Assembly (NCBI GenBank): GCA_964504565.1
Contig: CAZDEY010000005.1
Span: 237,638-301,637, forward strand
Direction of reading: 5' to 3'
From: Cesiribacter sp964504565
GTDB taxonomy: Bacteria > Bacteroidota > Bacteroidia > Cytophagales > Cyclobacteriaceae
Length of the DNA stretch: 64,000 nt
Part shown: in pieces, positions 27,034 through 36,926 of the stretch
Position numbering within the stretch: position 1 is the first letter of the stretch
How the letters are laid out: each line of letters opens with the position of its first letter
Notes under the pieces: generated by a model
What the model was told of the DNA's origin: nothing
Database searches by the model: none
What the model saw: the letters and a program-made list of their open reading frames with translations, nothing else
Program-made: the position numbers and the translations under genes

Positions 27034-27105
27034 AATATTCTTTGTTCAAATAAACCTAATTATCAGAAACTTTGCTTCCGACAAGCGGGTTTCCAATCTA
27101 AAGCG

Positions 27106-27113
27106 TAAATTTG
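27106..27113 (+). promoter_or_regulatory. Possible -7 box (TAAATTTG) for the 27133 gene
   Basis: This exact TAnnTTTG match lies 20 nt before the start codon. No TTG is seen at the right distance. Confidence 0.35.
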
Positions 27114-27132
27114 CACCCGAAATACTAAACTT

Positions 27133-27372
27133 ATGCCTACTATACTGTTAGGAATCGGATTTGTAGCCTTGTTCTTTGTGCTGATGTCGGTACGGCTGAT
27201 ATTCATTAAGGACGGTAAATTTAAAGGAACCTGTGCCTCGCAGAGCCCTTTTTTGAACAAGGAAGGGGGTACTTGCGGTTACTGTGGCAAACAAGTTGGT
27301 GAAGGTGAGTGCGGACGCACCGATGAAGCCGAAACTAACGAAGTAGAGAAGGTAATGGCTCGGTTTAGTTAA
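27133..27372 (+). CDS. Small Cys-rich single-pass membrane protein
   Basis: This 79-residue protein has one N-terminal helix (about residues 4-25) followed by a soluble tail with four cysteines (FKGTCAS, GGTCGYC, GEGEC). The layout recalls NqrM (DUF539), a maturation factor of Na+-translocating NADH:quinone reductase, whose GSCGG cysteines lie just after the helix. The match is only in pattern and the nqr genes are not in the window. It could equally be an unrelated Bacteroidota membrane protein. Confidence 0.65.
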   Translation: MPTILLGIGFVALFFVLMSVRLIFIKDGKFKGTCASQSPFLNKEGGTCGYCGKQVGEGECGRTDEAETNEVEKVMARFS

Positions 27373-27450
27373 TTCAATCCGACAAGAAATAATTTTTAGT
27401 CAATATGGCCGGGCAGGAGCTTTTGCAGCAATAAATATAGTAGCTTTTTC

Positions 27451-27458
27451 TACCTTTG
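27451..27458 (+). promoter_or_regulatory. Possible -7 box (TACCTTTG) for glmM
   Basis: This exact TAnnTTTG match lies 25 nt before the GTG start. The nearest TTG is 25 nt upstream, longer than the usual 19-21. Confidence 0.35.
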
Positions 27459-27483
27459 CCGGTCATACTAAACGCAGGTTTTT

Positions 27484-28887
27484 GTGGCGCTTATAAAATC
27501 AATATCGGGAATTAGAGGAACTATTGGCGGGGCACCGGGCGAGGGGCTTACTCCAGTTGATACTGTACTGTTTGCAGCGGCTTTTGGTAGCTGGGTAAAG
27601 GATAAAACCGGTAATTCTAAAATAATAATAGGCCGAGATGCCCGCCCTTCCGGCGAAATGGTATCCAAGTTGGTAACGGCTACCTTGCAAGGCTTAGGCC
27701 TGGATGTGGTTGATTTAGGCTTAAGCACTACCCCAACCGTAGAAATGGCTGTACCGGCCGAGGGTGCTGGGGGTGGTATTATACTGACTGCCAGCCACAA
27801 CCCTGTGCAGTGGAATGCCCTGAAATTGCTTAATGATAAAGGAGAGTTTATTTCGGGTGAAGATGGGGCCGAGGTTCTCTATATTGCTGAAAACCAAAAC
27901 TTTGATTTTGCCGAAGTTAAAGATTTAGGGAGCTATCAGCTAAAGGAAAAAGAGTACTTAAACTATCACATAAAAAAAATACTTGAACTGCCGCTGGTAG
28001 ATGTAAAAGCTATCCGTAATGCTAAGTTTTCGGTAGTGGTTGATGCGGTGAACAGTTCGGGCGGTATAGCTGTGCCGCTTTTGCTTAAAGAATTAGGCGT
28101 ATTTGCTATTCGCGAAATGTACTGCGAACCCCACGGCAACTTTCCCCATAACCCTGAGCCGCTACCTGAGCATCTAAAGGATATTTGCAGCGAAATGAAG
28201 AAGGGCCAGTACGACTTGGGTATTGTGGTTGACCCCGATGTAGACCGGCTAGCTTTAGTTAGTGACGATGGGGAACCCTTTGGCGAGGAATATACGCTGG
28301 TGGCCGTTGCCGACTATATTTTAGGTGAATTAGGCGGCGGTAATACGGTTAGCAATTTAAGTAGCAGCCGCGCCCTGCGCGATGTTACCGAAAAACATAA
28401 CGGAACCTATACCGCGGCTGCCGTAGGCGAGGTTAACGTGGTTAATAAAATGAAGGAAACCAATGCGGTTATTGGCGGCGAAGGTAACGGCGGAATAATT
28501 TACCCGGAGTTACATTACGGCCGCGATGCATTGGTAGGTATAGCCCTTTTCCTGAGTCATTTGGCTAAATACGGTAAGCCGGCCGCTATGCTTCGCCGTA
28601 AGTACCCCAACTATCATATCAGTAAAAATAAAATTGAACTGACCCCGGAAATTGATGTGGACTTTATTCTGGATGAAATTCAGAACCGTTATAGCAAGCA
28701 GCCAATAAATACCATTGACGGAGTTAAAATTGAGTTTGACCACGAGTGGGTTCACCTGCGCAAGAGTAATACCGAACCAATTATCCGGATCTATTCCGAA
28801 TCGGCCACGCAGTCTACGGCCGAGCATTTGGCAAAGAAAATAATTTCTGATATAAAAGAAATTATTAGTACTAAGGTAGAAGAATAG
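27484..28887 (+). CDS. glmM: Phosphoglucosamine mutase family protein
   Basis: This 467-residue cytoplasmic alpha-D-phosphohexomutase starts at GTG (MALIKSISGIRGTIGG). The family motifs are the active-site serine loop (TASHNPVQWNALK), the metal-binding loop (DPDVDRLALV), the sugar-binding loop (GGEGNGGI) and the phosphate-binding loop (RKSNTEPIIRIY). GlmM makes glucosamine-1-phosphate for cell-wall precursors. A phosphomannomutase specificity is possible, but the N-terminal GIRGTIG pattern favours GlmM-type proteins of Bacteroidota. The next gene starts right after it. Confidence 0.88.
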   Translation: MALIKSISGIRGTIGGAPGEGLTPVDTVLFAAAFGSWVKDKTGNSKIIIGRDARPSGEMVSKLVTATLQGLGLDVVDLGLSTTPTVEMAVPAEGAGGGIILTASHNPVQWNALKLLNDKGEFISGEDGAEVLYIAENQNFDFAEVKDLGSYQLKEKEYLNYHIKKILELPLVDVKAIRNAKFSVVVDAVNSSGGIAVPLLLKELGVFAIREMYCEPHGNFPHNPEPLPEHLKDICSEMKKGQYDLGIVVDPDVDRLALVSDDGEPFGEEYTLVAVADYILGELGGGNTVSNLSSSRALRDVTEKHNGTYTAAAVGEVNVVNKMKETNAVIGGEGNGGIIYPELHYGRDALVGIALFLSHLAKYGKPAAMLRRKYPNYHISKNKIELTPEIDVDFILDEIQNRYSKQPINTIDGVKIEFDHEWVHLRKSNTEPIIRIYSESATQSTAEHLAKKIISDIKEIISTKVEE

Positions 28888-28888
28888 C

Positions 28889-30016
28889 ATGAACGTATAC
28901 CTGGATAATGCAGCAACCACCCGGCTAGACCCCGAGGTGTTTGACGCTATGAAGCCCCATCTGTTAAATGAGTGGGGAAACCCCTCTTCTATACACCGGC
29001 ACGGACGTGCGGCCCGGGCAGCGGTAGAAAAAGCCCGGCGTAAAGTAGCTGAATTGCTGAATACCAGTCCGGCCGAAATATTCTTTACCAGTGGGGGCAC
29101 CGAGGCAGATAATACGGCACTGCGCTGCAATGTAGAAAGTTGCGGAGTTCAAAATATAATTACCTCGCCGGTAGAGCACCACGCTGTGCTGCATACTGCC
29201 GAAAAACTGGCTAAAAGTGGGCTGGTTAAGTTACATTTGTTGGACGTTGATAGAGACGGCAATCCTGACTTAGCTCAGTTAGAAGAAATTCTAAAGACTC
29301 ATAAGAATAGTCTGGTAACCTTAATGCACGCCAATAATGAAATTGGAAATTTGTTGGATATTGACCGGGTAGGCAGCCTGTGTAAAGAGTTTGGAGCTAT
29401 ATTTCATTCTGATACGGTACAGACAGTTGGGCACTATTCTCACGATTTGCAAAAACTTTTTATCCAGCATATAGTAGGATCGGCGCATAAATTTCATGGC
29501 CCTAAGGGGGCGGGTTTCTTGTATATAAATGGCGATCATAAAATTTGTCCGTTGGTATACGGCGGCTCGCAGGAGCGCAATATGCGCGGGGGCACCGAAA
29601 ATGTAGCCGGTATAGCTGGTTTGGCTACCGCCCTGGAAATTGCCTACCGCGATATGAGCGAACACCAAACCTATATTCAAGGTTTAAAGGATAGAATGAT
29701 TGGCGGGCTTAAAAATGCCGTGCCGGGAGTTGAATTTAACGGAAACCCTACGGTGCCGGAGCGAAGCCTCTATACTGTCCTTAACGTAAGTTTGCCCCCC
29801 ACCGATGATAATGAGATGCTGCTATTCAACTTGGATATCGGGGGCATATCGGCATCCGGTGGCAGTGCCTGCACCAGCGGCTCTCAGGTAGGCTCGCACG
29901 TATTGCAGGCCTTAAAGGTTGATAGCCAGCGCGGGGCAGTACGATTTTCGTTTAGTAAGTATAATACTCCGGAAGAAATTGATTATACTGTACAGAAGCT
30001 AGCTGAGCTGTATTAA
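28889..30016 (+). CDS. Cysteine desulfurase (NifS/IscS type)
   Basis: This 375-residue PLP enzyme takes sulfur from cysteine for Fe-S cluster or thiolation pathways. Visible are YLDNAATT at the start, the PLP-lysine in VGSAHKFHGPKGAG, and the mobile catalytic loop SGGSACTSGSQ with the persulfide cysteine, of the long-loop IscS/NifS class. It lies 1 nt after glmM, so the two are co-transcribed although their functions differ. No isc or suf partner genes are beside it. Confidence 0.92.
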   Translation: MNVYLDNAATTRLDPEVFDAMKPHLLNEWGNPSSIHRHGRAARAAVEKARRKVAELLNTSPAEIFFTSGGTEADNTALRCNVESCGVQNIITSPVEHHAVLHTAEKLAKSGLVKLHLLDVDRDGNPDLAQLEEILKTHKNSLVTLMHANNEIGNLLDIDRVGSLCKEFGAIFHSDTVQTVGHYSHDLQKLFIQHIVGSAHKFHGPKGAGFLYINGDHKICPLVYGGSQERNMRGGTENVAGIAGLATALEIAYRDMSEHQTYIQGLKDRMIGGLKNAVPGVEFNGNPTVPERSLYTVLNVSLPPTDDNEMLLFNLDIGGISASGGSACTSGSQVGSHVLQALKVDSQRGAVRFSFSKYNTPEEIDYTVQKLAELY

Positions 30017-30072
30017 GCAATTGCACTTCTGGCCAGGCCCTGCGCACTGCATAAGGCTTAAATAGTTCTTTT

Positions 30073-30411
30073 ATGTTAAATGTTCCTGCTATGGCAGTAT
30101 CGTCATCTATAATACCGGCTAATCGCCGCCATCTGCTTCAGGTAATGTGTTCAGCGCCTGATTTTGATGAGAATACCCCGGAGTTTTACGAGGAAAACAA
30201 TATTGAGCCTCCAATGACTTTGCAGGCCGTGCTTATTGATACCCGCTTTATACAGGCTATAGAAAAGTGCGAGCACGGCGAAGATCAGTGCCACATTATG
30301 ATGCAAGACGGTACTCAATATCACGCCTCCGTACCATACGAAATCGTACTAAAGTTTCTGAAAGAAAAAGAAGGGGCCGTAATTACTGATTTAACTGACT
30401 ATAGTTTCTAA
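30073..30411 (+). CDS. Conserved-looking hypothetical protein
   Basis: I do not recognise a family for this 112-residue soluble, acidic protein. Its C-terminal half (DTRFIQAIEKCEHG, CHIMMQDGTQYHASVPYE) reads like beta strands with a DG turn followed by a helix. Start choice is uncertain; an ATG 18 nt downstream (MAVSSS) is also possible. It lies 56 nt after the desulfurase and may be the last gene of that unit. Confidence 0.6.
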   Translation: MLNVPAMAVSSSIIPANRRHLLQVMCSAPDFDENTPEFYEENNIEPPMTLQAVLIDTRFIQAIEKCEHGEDQCHIMMQDGTQYHASVPYEIVLKFLKEKEGAVITDLTDYSF

Positions 30412-30628
30412 CTAATAGTCTTACTTCCTTATCAAACAAATTGGTATACCGTTGTATATATGGACTTAAGGTTAGGTAATAACTTGAGAAAGGGTCATTT
30501 TTAGCTATCACTCACATTTAGTAGGTTAGTATAATTTAAAGTTTATAGCATTCCTAATGCAGAGTACTCTCTCAACTGTATAATATAACAGGCAGAGAAA
30601 AGCTATAGAGCTTAATTAAAAGTATACG

Positions 30629-33556
30629 GTGAAGAAAGTTATTTGGCTTATTCTGTTGATTCAACTACTAAGCTTTGACTGCTTACAGGCACAACACCGG
30701 GCGTTTAAAAATTTTACTGAAGAGGATGGCTTACCGTCCTCAACTGTCTACTCAGTATTTGAAGATAGCCAAGGATATATCTGGATAGCCACTGACAATG
30801 GCGTTTCTAGGTATAATGGGTATGAATTTGAAAATTTCAATACTAAGGACGGGTTAGCTGATTACGAGATATTTGACTTTTTTGAAGATTCAAAATCTAG
30901 AATTTGGTTTTATGCCCATAACGGCAAATTATCCTACTACCACCAAGCTAAATTCTATAACGAGATTAATGAACCATCTTTAAAAATTGATGATAGTGGT
31001 TCATTTGTAAGTGATATTGCTGAAGATGCATCCGGAACTATCTGGATTTCATTACTTGAAGGAGGAGTCTACTCGTATAATTCTGAAAATACCCTTCAAA
31101 AAAGAATTTCGGTGGAGCCTTACGATCAAATAAATGGATTTTTCCCAGTAGGTCATGATGAATTCGTAATGCTGTATCGAGATGGTGCGGTATATTTTTC
31201 CAATATACACGAAAATATCACTGAAACTGATAGAGTTTCTATTGAGGGTGCCGCTAAGGTCGATTTTTTTTACCTGGTTAAGAATTCTAAAGCCGAAATT
31301 TTAGCTAATAATATTATCTACTTCAATGTTCAGAGTATACTGTATAGTTTTGATATAAAAAAAAAGAAATTTAAGAAAGTATACGGATCTAGAAATAATG
31401 ATAACTATGAGCTTATATATAACGTAATTAAAATTGATAATGATCTTTGGGTATGTACAGCTAAAGGAGCCTTTATTCAGGGTAATAATGTAAAGAACGA
31501 TATATTAAATGAGTTAATTAATTTTAGTATTTTATCAATTACCAAAGATTCAAATGGTAATTATTGGATTGCTACTAAAAGTAAAGGGCTCTTGTTTTTT
31601 CCGAAAAACCCGGTGTACATTCTTACTAGTAATCATGGTTTAACCAATAATAGCATTAAATGGATCAATAGCAAAATAGATCAGAATCTGTGGGCTGGCG
31701 ATTACATGAATAATGTAAATAAGATTAACATCACTAAGAATTTAGATATAGAAATTACCGAAGTAGAGAATACAAACTATAATAAGATTGAAGTAATTGA
31801 TGACGTCTTTTTTGGGTGTAATCGTTACAGTTTGATAAGAAAGTCTGGCCGTCAGATAGATACATTATATTTACCTTGCAAAGATTTCGTAATTAGTGAA
31901 CCTCATAAAACAATTCATATAGCTTCTCCAACAGGCTATTTTACCTTTACCCAACAGGAAGTAGCCGCCCAGGCCGGAGAAAGTATAGAGCGGGTCAATA
32001 GGTTTATAAAGAATAAAAAAATAGACAAACGAGTAATAAACCTGCTGCTAGATAGCCAAGGGAACATTTGGTTAGTTACGATCAACGGGCTTTTTGTAAT
32101 AGCAAAAGGCTCTCATGTGGTTAAAGAAATTGAATCGTTAGCAGGTATTGGTATAAATAATATCTCAGATACTCCTTTTGGAGGGGTTATGCTGGCTACT
32201 AAAGGCTACGGTCTTGTATTTTTGAATAGCGACGAAAAGGTTCACTATCTTAATAAAAGCAACGGACTTAGTAATGACTCCTATTGGTCGGTTAAAATAG
32301 ATGATAGCAAAACTATTTGGGCAGGTTCTAATTCTGGTTTGGACCAGATTGTTGGATTCCCGGATTCTGTAAAGGTCAGTAATTTTAATCAGGAAGATGG
32401 GCTAAGCTCTAATGTAATCTATGATATAGATATCAGAAACGATACCTTATGGGCAGCTACCGGGTCAGGAATAAATTTTTTTGACCTTAATAAAATTGAT
32501 CTGAACAATACAGTTCCGCCTACTTATATAGAAAAATTTAAAGCAAATAACATAGTTTACTCCACCATTAGTCCAATTGCTTTAAGCTATACAACTAAGG
32601 AAATTTTGATTCAGTACATTGGGGTTTCACCGGCGTCAAGCAAAAACTTATCCTATCGTTACCGTCTCACCAATAGTTCGCCCTGGGTGTATACGCCCAA
32701 CCGCTCCGTTAACCTTTCATCTTTAAGTCCGGGCGCGTATTCATTTGAGGTTAGTGCTAAAAATAAAAGTAGTGAGTGGAGTAAACCGGCCGTTGTGAAT
32801 TTTAAAATTGAACCTCCGTTCTGGAACACAAAGCTATTTTACTTTTTGGCCGGGCTAACCACGCTGGCATTTTTATGGTTGGGTAATAGCAAATTTAATC
32901 AGCGTAAGGAGGCCAAACGGTTGCAGGAAGAACGATTGATAGAGTCTGAATTAAAATCACTTAAGGCTCAAATTAACCCCCATTTCTTATCTAATGCTCT
33001 TAATTCTATACAAGGTAAAATTTTTACCGATGAGCCAGAGCTGGCTCACACCTATCTGGTTAAATTGGGCCGGCTAACCCGTCAGATACTAGACTACTCC
33101 GATGTAAATTTTGTAGGGCTGGACGAAGAAATTGAGTTAATTGAGAATTATCTGGACATTGAGCGGTTGAAAACCGGCGATAAGTTTACCTATGAAATTC
33201 ATGTTGATACTGGTATAAATAGAACTATGGTAGAGGTGCCCACCATGGTGGTTCAGCCGTTTTTGGAAAATGCAATTTGGCATGGTTTTATTAACCAGGA
33301 GGCAGAAAACAAGCTAAGCATTAGGTTTGAACTAGAAGGAAACGGTTCTATTTTAATAGTTATTGCTGATAACGGCATTGGCCGCGAAGCTTCAAAAGTC
33401 AGAACCAGAAAAACCCATGAGTCTATGGGCAATAAACTTGTAATAGAGCGCTTAAACGCACTAAATTATTATCGCTCTGGCAAAATAAGTTTTCGGGTTG
33501 AGGATGCTGAAGTAGGTACCGGCACCGTAGTTAAAATTACTATTCCGCAAAATTAA
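30629..33556 (+). CDS. Two-component propeller sensor kinase (LytS-type)
   Basis: This 975-residue protein has a signal peptide (residues 1-24) and a long periplasmic part with Reg_prop blades (SSTVYSVFEDSQGYIWIAT, DNGVSRYNG, and later WAGSNSGLDQI), then a Y_Y_Y domain (about 680-740), a membrane helix (about 745-765) and a His_kinase/HATPase module of the LytS class (LKAQINPHFLSNALNSIQ, ADNGIGREAS). GTG is the start. Its stop overlaps the next ATG by one base (TAATG), so sensor and regulator are coupled. The middle of the periplasmic region is more AT-rich than neighbouring genes. The signal is unknown. Confidence 0.88.
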   Translation: MKKVIWLILLIQLLSFDCLQAQHRAFKNFTEEDGLPSSTVYSVFEDSQGYIWIATDNGVSRYNGYEFENFNTKDGLADYEIFDFFEDSKSRIWFYAHNGKLSYYHQAKFYNEINEPSLKIDDSGSFVSDIAEDASGTIWISLLEGGVYSYNSENTLQKRISVEPYDQINGFFPVGHDEFVMLYRDGAVYFSNIHENITETDRVSIEGAAKVDFFYLVKNSKAEILANNIIYFNVQSILYSFDIKKKKFKKVYGSRNNDNYELIYNVIKIDNDLWVCTAKGAFIQGNNVKNDILNELINFSILSITKDSNGNYWIATKSKGLLFFPKNPVYILTSNHGLTNNSIKWINSKIDQNLWAGDYMNNVNKINITKNLDIEITEVENTNYNKIEVIDDVFFGCNRYSLIRKSGRQIDTLYLPCKDFVISEPHKTIHIASPTGYFTFTQQEVAAQAGESIERVNRFIKNKKIDKRVINLLLDSQGNIWLVTINGLFVIAKGSHVVKEIESLAGIGINNISDTPFGGVMLATKGYGLVFLNSDEKVHYLNKSNGLSNDSYWSVKIDDSKTIWAGSNSGLDQIVGFPDSVKVSNFNQEDGLSSNVIYDIDIRNDTLWAATGSGINFFDLNKIDLNNTVPPTYIEKFKANNIVYSTISPIALSYTTKEILIQYIGVSPASSKNLSYRYRLTNSSPWVYTPNRSVNLSSLSPGAYSFEVSAKNKSSEWSKPAVVNFKIEPPFWNTKLFYFLAGLTTLAFLWLGNSKFNQRKEAKRLQEERLIESELKSLKAQINPHFLSNALNSIQGKIFTDEPELAHTYLVKLGRLTRQILDYSDVNFVGLDEEIELIENYLDIERLKTGDKFTYEIHVDTGINRTMVEVPTMVVQPFLENAIWHGFINQEAENKLSIRFELEGNGSILIVIADNGIGREASKVRTRKTHESMGNKLVIERLNALNYYRSGKISFRVEDAEVGTGTVVKITIPQN

Positions 33557-34278
33557 TGAGTCAGGAAATTACGTGCATTATTGTAGATGATGAACAGGGG
33601 GCAAGAACAACCTTAAAAGCTATGCTGGATAAGTTTTGCCCGGAAGTAAATTGCCTACGGGAGCTTGGCCAGGTTGATGAAGCCTTAGAGTTTATCTACA
33701 AAGAAGAACCTGATATAATATTTTTGGATATTGAAATGCCGGGCAAAAGTGGGCTGGAATTGGCAAACCTTATAAGCGAAACATCATCCAAGGTAATTTT
33801 TACTACGGCCTACAGTAAGTATGCGTTAAACGCTATAAAAGCTTCGGCCTTCGAGTACTTGCTTAAGCCTCTGGATGTGGCCGAACTTAGAACTGCTATT
33901 CAGAAATTCAAGAAAAGTACTCTAGCCACTGAGGTAAAAAATGGTATTACTGCCAGCCGTAGAATTGCTATACCTTCTAATGAAGGGTTTGAGTTGGTAG
34001 ATATAGAGAAAATTATCTACTGCGAGGCATCTAGTAATTATACTACAATTATCCTTAATAACAATAAAGCCTATTTAGCCAGTAAAACCCTAAAGGAGTA
34101 CGAAGAATTGCTGCCGGTAAATACATTCTGCCGCGTACACCAAAAGTATCTGGTGAATATGAGCTACGTAGAAAAGTTTATAAAAGGGCGCGGGGGCGAG
34201 CTGATACTAAGCAATGGTAAAATTATTCCGGTTTCTCAGAATAAGCGTTCTAATATCTATAACTACATAGTTAAGTAG
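33556..34278 (+). CDS. LytTR-family response regulator
   Basis: This 240-residue DNA-binding regulator pairs with the preceding kinase. The receiver domain (residues 5-120) has acidic residues VDDE, phosphoacceptor aspartate in FLDIEMPG, and the TAYS and KPL motifs. The LytTR domain (about 135-240) has CEASSNYTTI, FCRVHQKYLVN and RGGELILSNGKIIPVSQNK. Target promoters are unknown. Confidence 0.92.
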   Translation: MSQEITCIIVDDEQGARTTLKAMLDKFCPEVNCLRELGQVDEALEFIYKEEPDIIFLDIEMPGKSGLELANLISETSSKVIFTTAYSKYALNAIKASAFEYLLKPLDVAELRTAIQKFKKSTLATEVKNGITASRRIAIPSNEGFELVDIEKIIYCEASSNYTTIILNNNKAYLASKTLKEYEELLPVNTFCRVHQKYLVNMSYVEKFIKGRGGELILSNGKIIPVSQNKRSNIYNYIVK

Positions 34279-34712
34279 TTTAAAGTTACTTACTTACCGG
34301 CTTAAACTATTAATGCTTAAATACTCACAAATTTAACGGTCTGGCTAAATCAACCGTCCTAAATACTCAATCTCGGCATCGTATAAGGGTAAATTAGTCT
34401 ACTTTTATACTACCAATTGTATAAATAATAAGAATTATCGTTTGGGTAAAACCTTAAGCTTATGGGTTAAGGCTTTACTGCTTACCCTTAACCAGTTGCG
34501 GGAAGCAAATAATACATTTAGGGTGCTATTCATTTTATTTAAGTTGGAAAAATGTATTTGATGCACCTAACCGTCATTTGCTGTCCTTGAGAATACCATG
34601 GGTATTTCTTAGTAAAAAAGCCTTAGCTAGTCTGAGGCTTTTTTTATTTGAAATTGATAGAACGGCAAAATTATTTTAGTATGCATGCAGAATAAATTTT
34701 TGTGTACTTTAT
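34279..34712. other. 434-nt intergenic region
   Basis: No coding potential is evident. It holds a loose inverted repeat just after the regulator stop (TAGTTTAA...TTAAACTA), a short palindrome near 34590 (AATACC/GGTATT) and a clear terminator at 34614-34645. Confidence 0.6.
34614..34645 (+). terminator. Intrinsic terminator upstream of the hydrolase gene
   Basis: AAAGCCTTAG pairs with CTGAGGCTTT (one G-U) around CTAGT and is flanked by A and T runs, so it could work in both directions. It is far from the 34278 stop and may end a long 3' leader. Confidence 0.75.
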
Positions 34713-35627
34713 ATGCCCGAAATCGCTAGCGAATCATCCTATCTTAAGGTTGGCTCAAATACCATTCACATTAAAACATTCTTGCCTAACAACTCTCTGC
34801 AAGGAGAAAAACCGGCAGTTTTAGCCATACACGGCTCCGTTGAAGATGGCCGAATATTTTACTCCAAATCGGGTAGGGGGCTGGCGCCGTGGCTGGCCGA
34901 GCAAGGTTATAAAGTATACGTGCCCGATTTAAGCGGCCGGGGCCAAAGTACGCCCAAGGTAAAAAACGGTGGCGGTGGCGATCAGCAGGAATTTCTCACT
35001 AAAGATTTGCCGGCTATTATTGAGTATGTGCAGCAACATAGTGGTGCAAATTCTCAGCATTGGCTGGCGCACTCTTGGGGCGGGGTGCAGTTTTTAGCCT
35101 ACCTGGCCAAGCATATACCTAAGGCTGAAGTTAAATCAATGGTGTTTTTTGGTAGTAAGCGCCATATTGCCACCCGCAGCTTGCGCAAGTGGTTAATGGT
35201 AGATTTAGCCTGGGTGCGCTTAGGTGAATACTTGGTAAAAAAGTATGGGTACCTACCGGCAATTAAGTATAAAATGGGTTCTCAGAATGAGCACGGTGAA
35301 TTATACCGCCAAACCCGCCATTGGGTACTAAACCCCGAGTGGAAAGACGCGGGCCAAAATTTTGATTATGCCGAAGCGCTGCAGGCTAAACAATTAGCAC
35401 CAACCTTACTGCTTACCGGAGCCCACGATTGGGTACTTGGTAACCCCAAAGATGTAGCCCGCCTGAAACGGGAAATGGGTGATGGCTTGGAGCATCAGTT
35501 ACAGGTTTACGGAAAAGAGTATAACCATAGCCATAACTACGGTCATATAGATCTTTTGACCAGCTCCAGTGCAGTAAAGGAAGTTTTTCCGAATGTGCTG
35601 GAGTGGTTTCAACGGTATGAAAAATAG
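34713..35627 (+). CDS. Alpha/beta hydrolase
   Basis: This 304-residue protein without signal peptide has a full alpha/beta-hydrolase core: HGSVEDGRIFY oxyanion strand, DLSGRGQS, the nucleophile elbow AHSWGGVQF, an acid in GAHDWVLG and a histidine near the C-terminus (NHSHNYGHIDLL). The substrate is unknown. It stands alone between a terminator and the GH130 operon. Confidence 0.85.
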   Translation: MPEIASESSYLKVGSNTIHIKTFLPNNSLQGEKPAVLAIHGSVEDGRIFYSKSGRGLAPWLAEQGYKVYVPDLSGRGQSTPKVKNGGGGDQQEFLTKDLPAIIEYVQQHSGANSQHWLAHSWGGVQFLAYLAKHIPKAEVKSMVFFGSKRHIATRSLRKWLMVDLAWVRLGEYLVKKYGYLPAIKYKMGSQNEHGELYRQTRHWVLNPEWKDAGQNFDYAEALQAKQLAPTLLLTGAHDWVLGNPKDVARLKREMGDGLEHQLQVYGKEYNHSHNYGHIDLLTSSSAVKEVFPNVLEWFQRYEK

Positions 35628-35790
35628 TAGAACCTTACCCAGTATAATTCTTCCAATATAAATTCTTAAAAAAGTAGCCGTAAGCCTAATTCCCCCGTAT
35701 ACCTAGCAGTAAAAATTGCTAAGATTTACTCTTGGCGTTTATAACATTTTAGGAGGTTCGGTACTTCCTAAAATAAAACCCATCAGCTAC

Positions 35791-36867
35791 ATGAAAGTAC
35801 AGGAAGAATTTCAGCCAACTAAGTATAAAGAGTACGATATTGACCTACAACGGCACGGGGTTATTCTGGATGAAACCGAAAATCATTTTGAAAACGAAGG
35901 AGTATTTAACCCGGCTATTATCAGGGAAGAAGACGGTACCATACGGGTATACTACCGGGCAGTAAGTACCGGTAATTTTTCCACGGTAGGCTATGCCGAA
36001 CTTAGCGACCCGCTAACGGTAAGTAAACGCTGGACCAAACCCCTGTACACCCCGCAAGATGCCAGCGAACGCCACGGAGTAGAAGACCCCAGGGTGGCTA
36101 AAATTGATGAGGTATACTATATGACCTACACCGCCTACGATGGCTTTAATGCCTTGGGCGCCCTGGCAACCTCTACCGATGGCCTTAATTTTCAGCGCCA
36201 GGGCTTTGTAACCCCCAATATAGATTTGGTACATATGGAAATGCTGATGCATCAGTGCCAACTTCCTATTGATGAGAAATATTACTGGCACGTGGAGCTG
36301 CTGCATAAGCGCGAGCCCGTACCCGATAAAGTTCTGGTTTGGGATAAGGATGTGGTGTATTTTCCTAGAAAAATAGGGGGTAAATTTACGGTTTTGCACC
36401 GCATTTGGCCCGGCATTCAGGTGGTGCAGTTTAATAAAATTGAAGAACTAACCAGCAAATTTTGGGAAGAGTACTTTTGTAATTTTGCCAAGTACATTGT
36501 GCTCGACCCGCACGATGTGTATAACAGCCATATTGGGGCCGGTTGCGTGCCCTTAGAAACGCCCGAAGGCTGGTTAATGATTTACCACGGCGTAGAAAAA
36601 AGCAAAGACGGGCACAAGCGCGTTTACCATGCCGCCGCCGCCCTGCTCGATTTGGAAGACCCTACCAAAGTTATTAATAAACTGGAACTCCCGCTTTTTT
36701 CGCCCGACGAAAATTATGAGCAAATTGGGTATGTAAATAACGTCGTTTTTCCCACCGGTCTCGTACAAGAAGGTGAGCGTTTGTATATCTACTACGGAGC
36801 CAGCGATAGTAAAATAGCGGTAGCCTCCTTAAGTTTACCAAAGCTCATGAAACTATTGGCAAAGTAA
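35791..36867 (+). CDS. Glycoside hydrolase family 130 protein (beta-mannoside phosphorylase-like)
   Basis: This 358-residue five-bladed propeller enzyme matches GH130: NPAIIREEDGTIRVYYR, GVEDPRVAKIDEVYYMTYTAYDG, IGAGCVPLETPEGWLMIYHG and a final YYGASDSKIAVA. I chose ATG 35791 (MKVQEEFQ) over an upstream TTG that adds 25 unconserved residues. GH130 enzymes phosphorolyse or hydrolyse beta-mannosides. The following gene, 59 nt away, is a glycosyltransferase, and the pair suggests handling of a mannose-containing glycan. Confidence 0.87.
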   Translation: MKVQEEFQPTKYKEYDIDLQRHGVILDETENHFENEGVFNPAIIREEDGTIRVYYRAVSTGNFSTVGYAELSDPLTVSKRWTKPLYTPQDASERHGVEDPRVAKIDEVYYMTYTAYDGFNALGALATSTDGLNFQRQGFVTPNIDLVHMEMLMHQCQLPIDEKYYWHVELLHKREPVPDKVLVWDKDVVYFPRKIGGKFTVLHRIWPGIQVVQFNKIEELTSKFWEEYFCNFAKYIVLDPHDVYNSHIGAGCVPLETPEGWLMIYHGVEKSKDGHKRVYHAAAALLDLEDPTKVINKLELPLFSPDENYEQIGYVNNVVFPTGLVQEGERLYIYYGASDSKIAVASLSLPKLMKLLAK

Positions 36868-36926
36868 TGATTGTTAATTAGTTATAGTTGATTTTTTGAG
36901 GAGTTAAAATTTTCTTCACCTAAGTT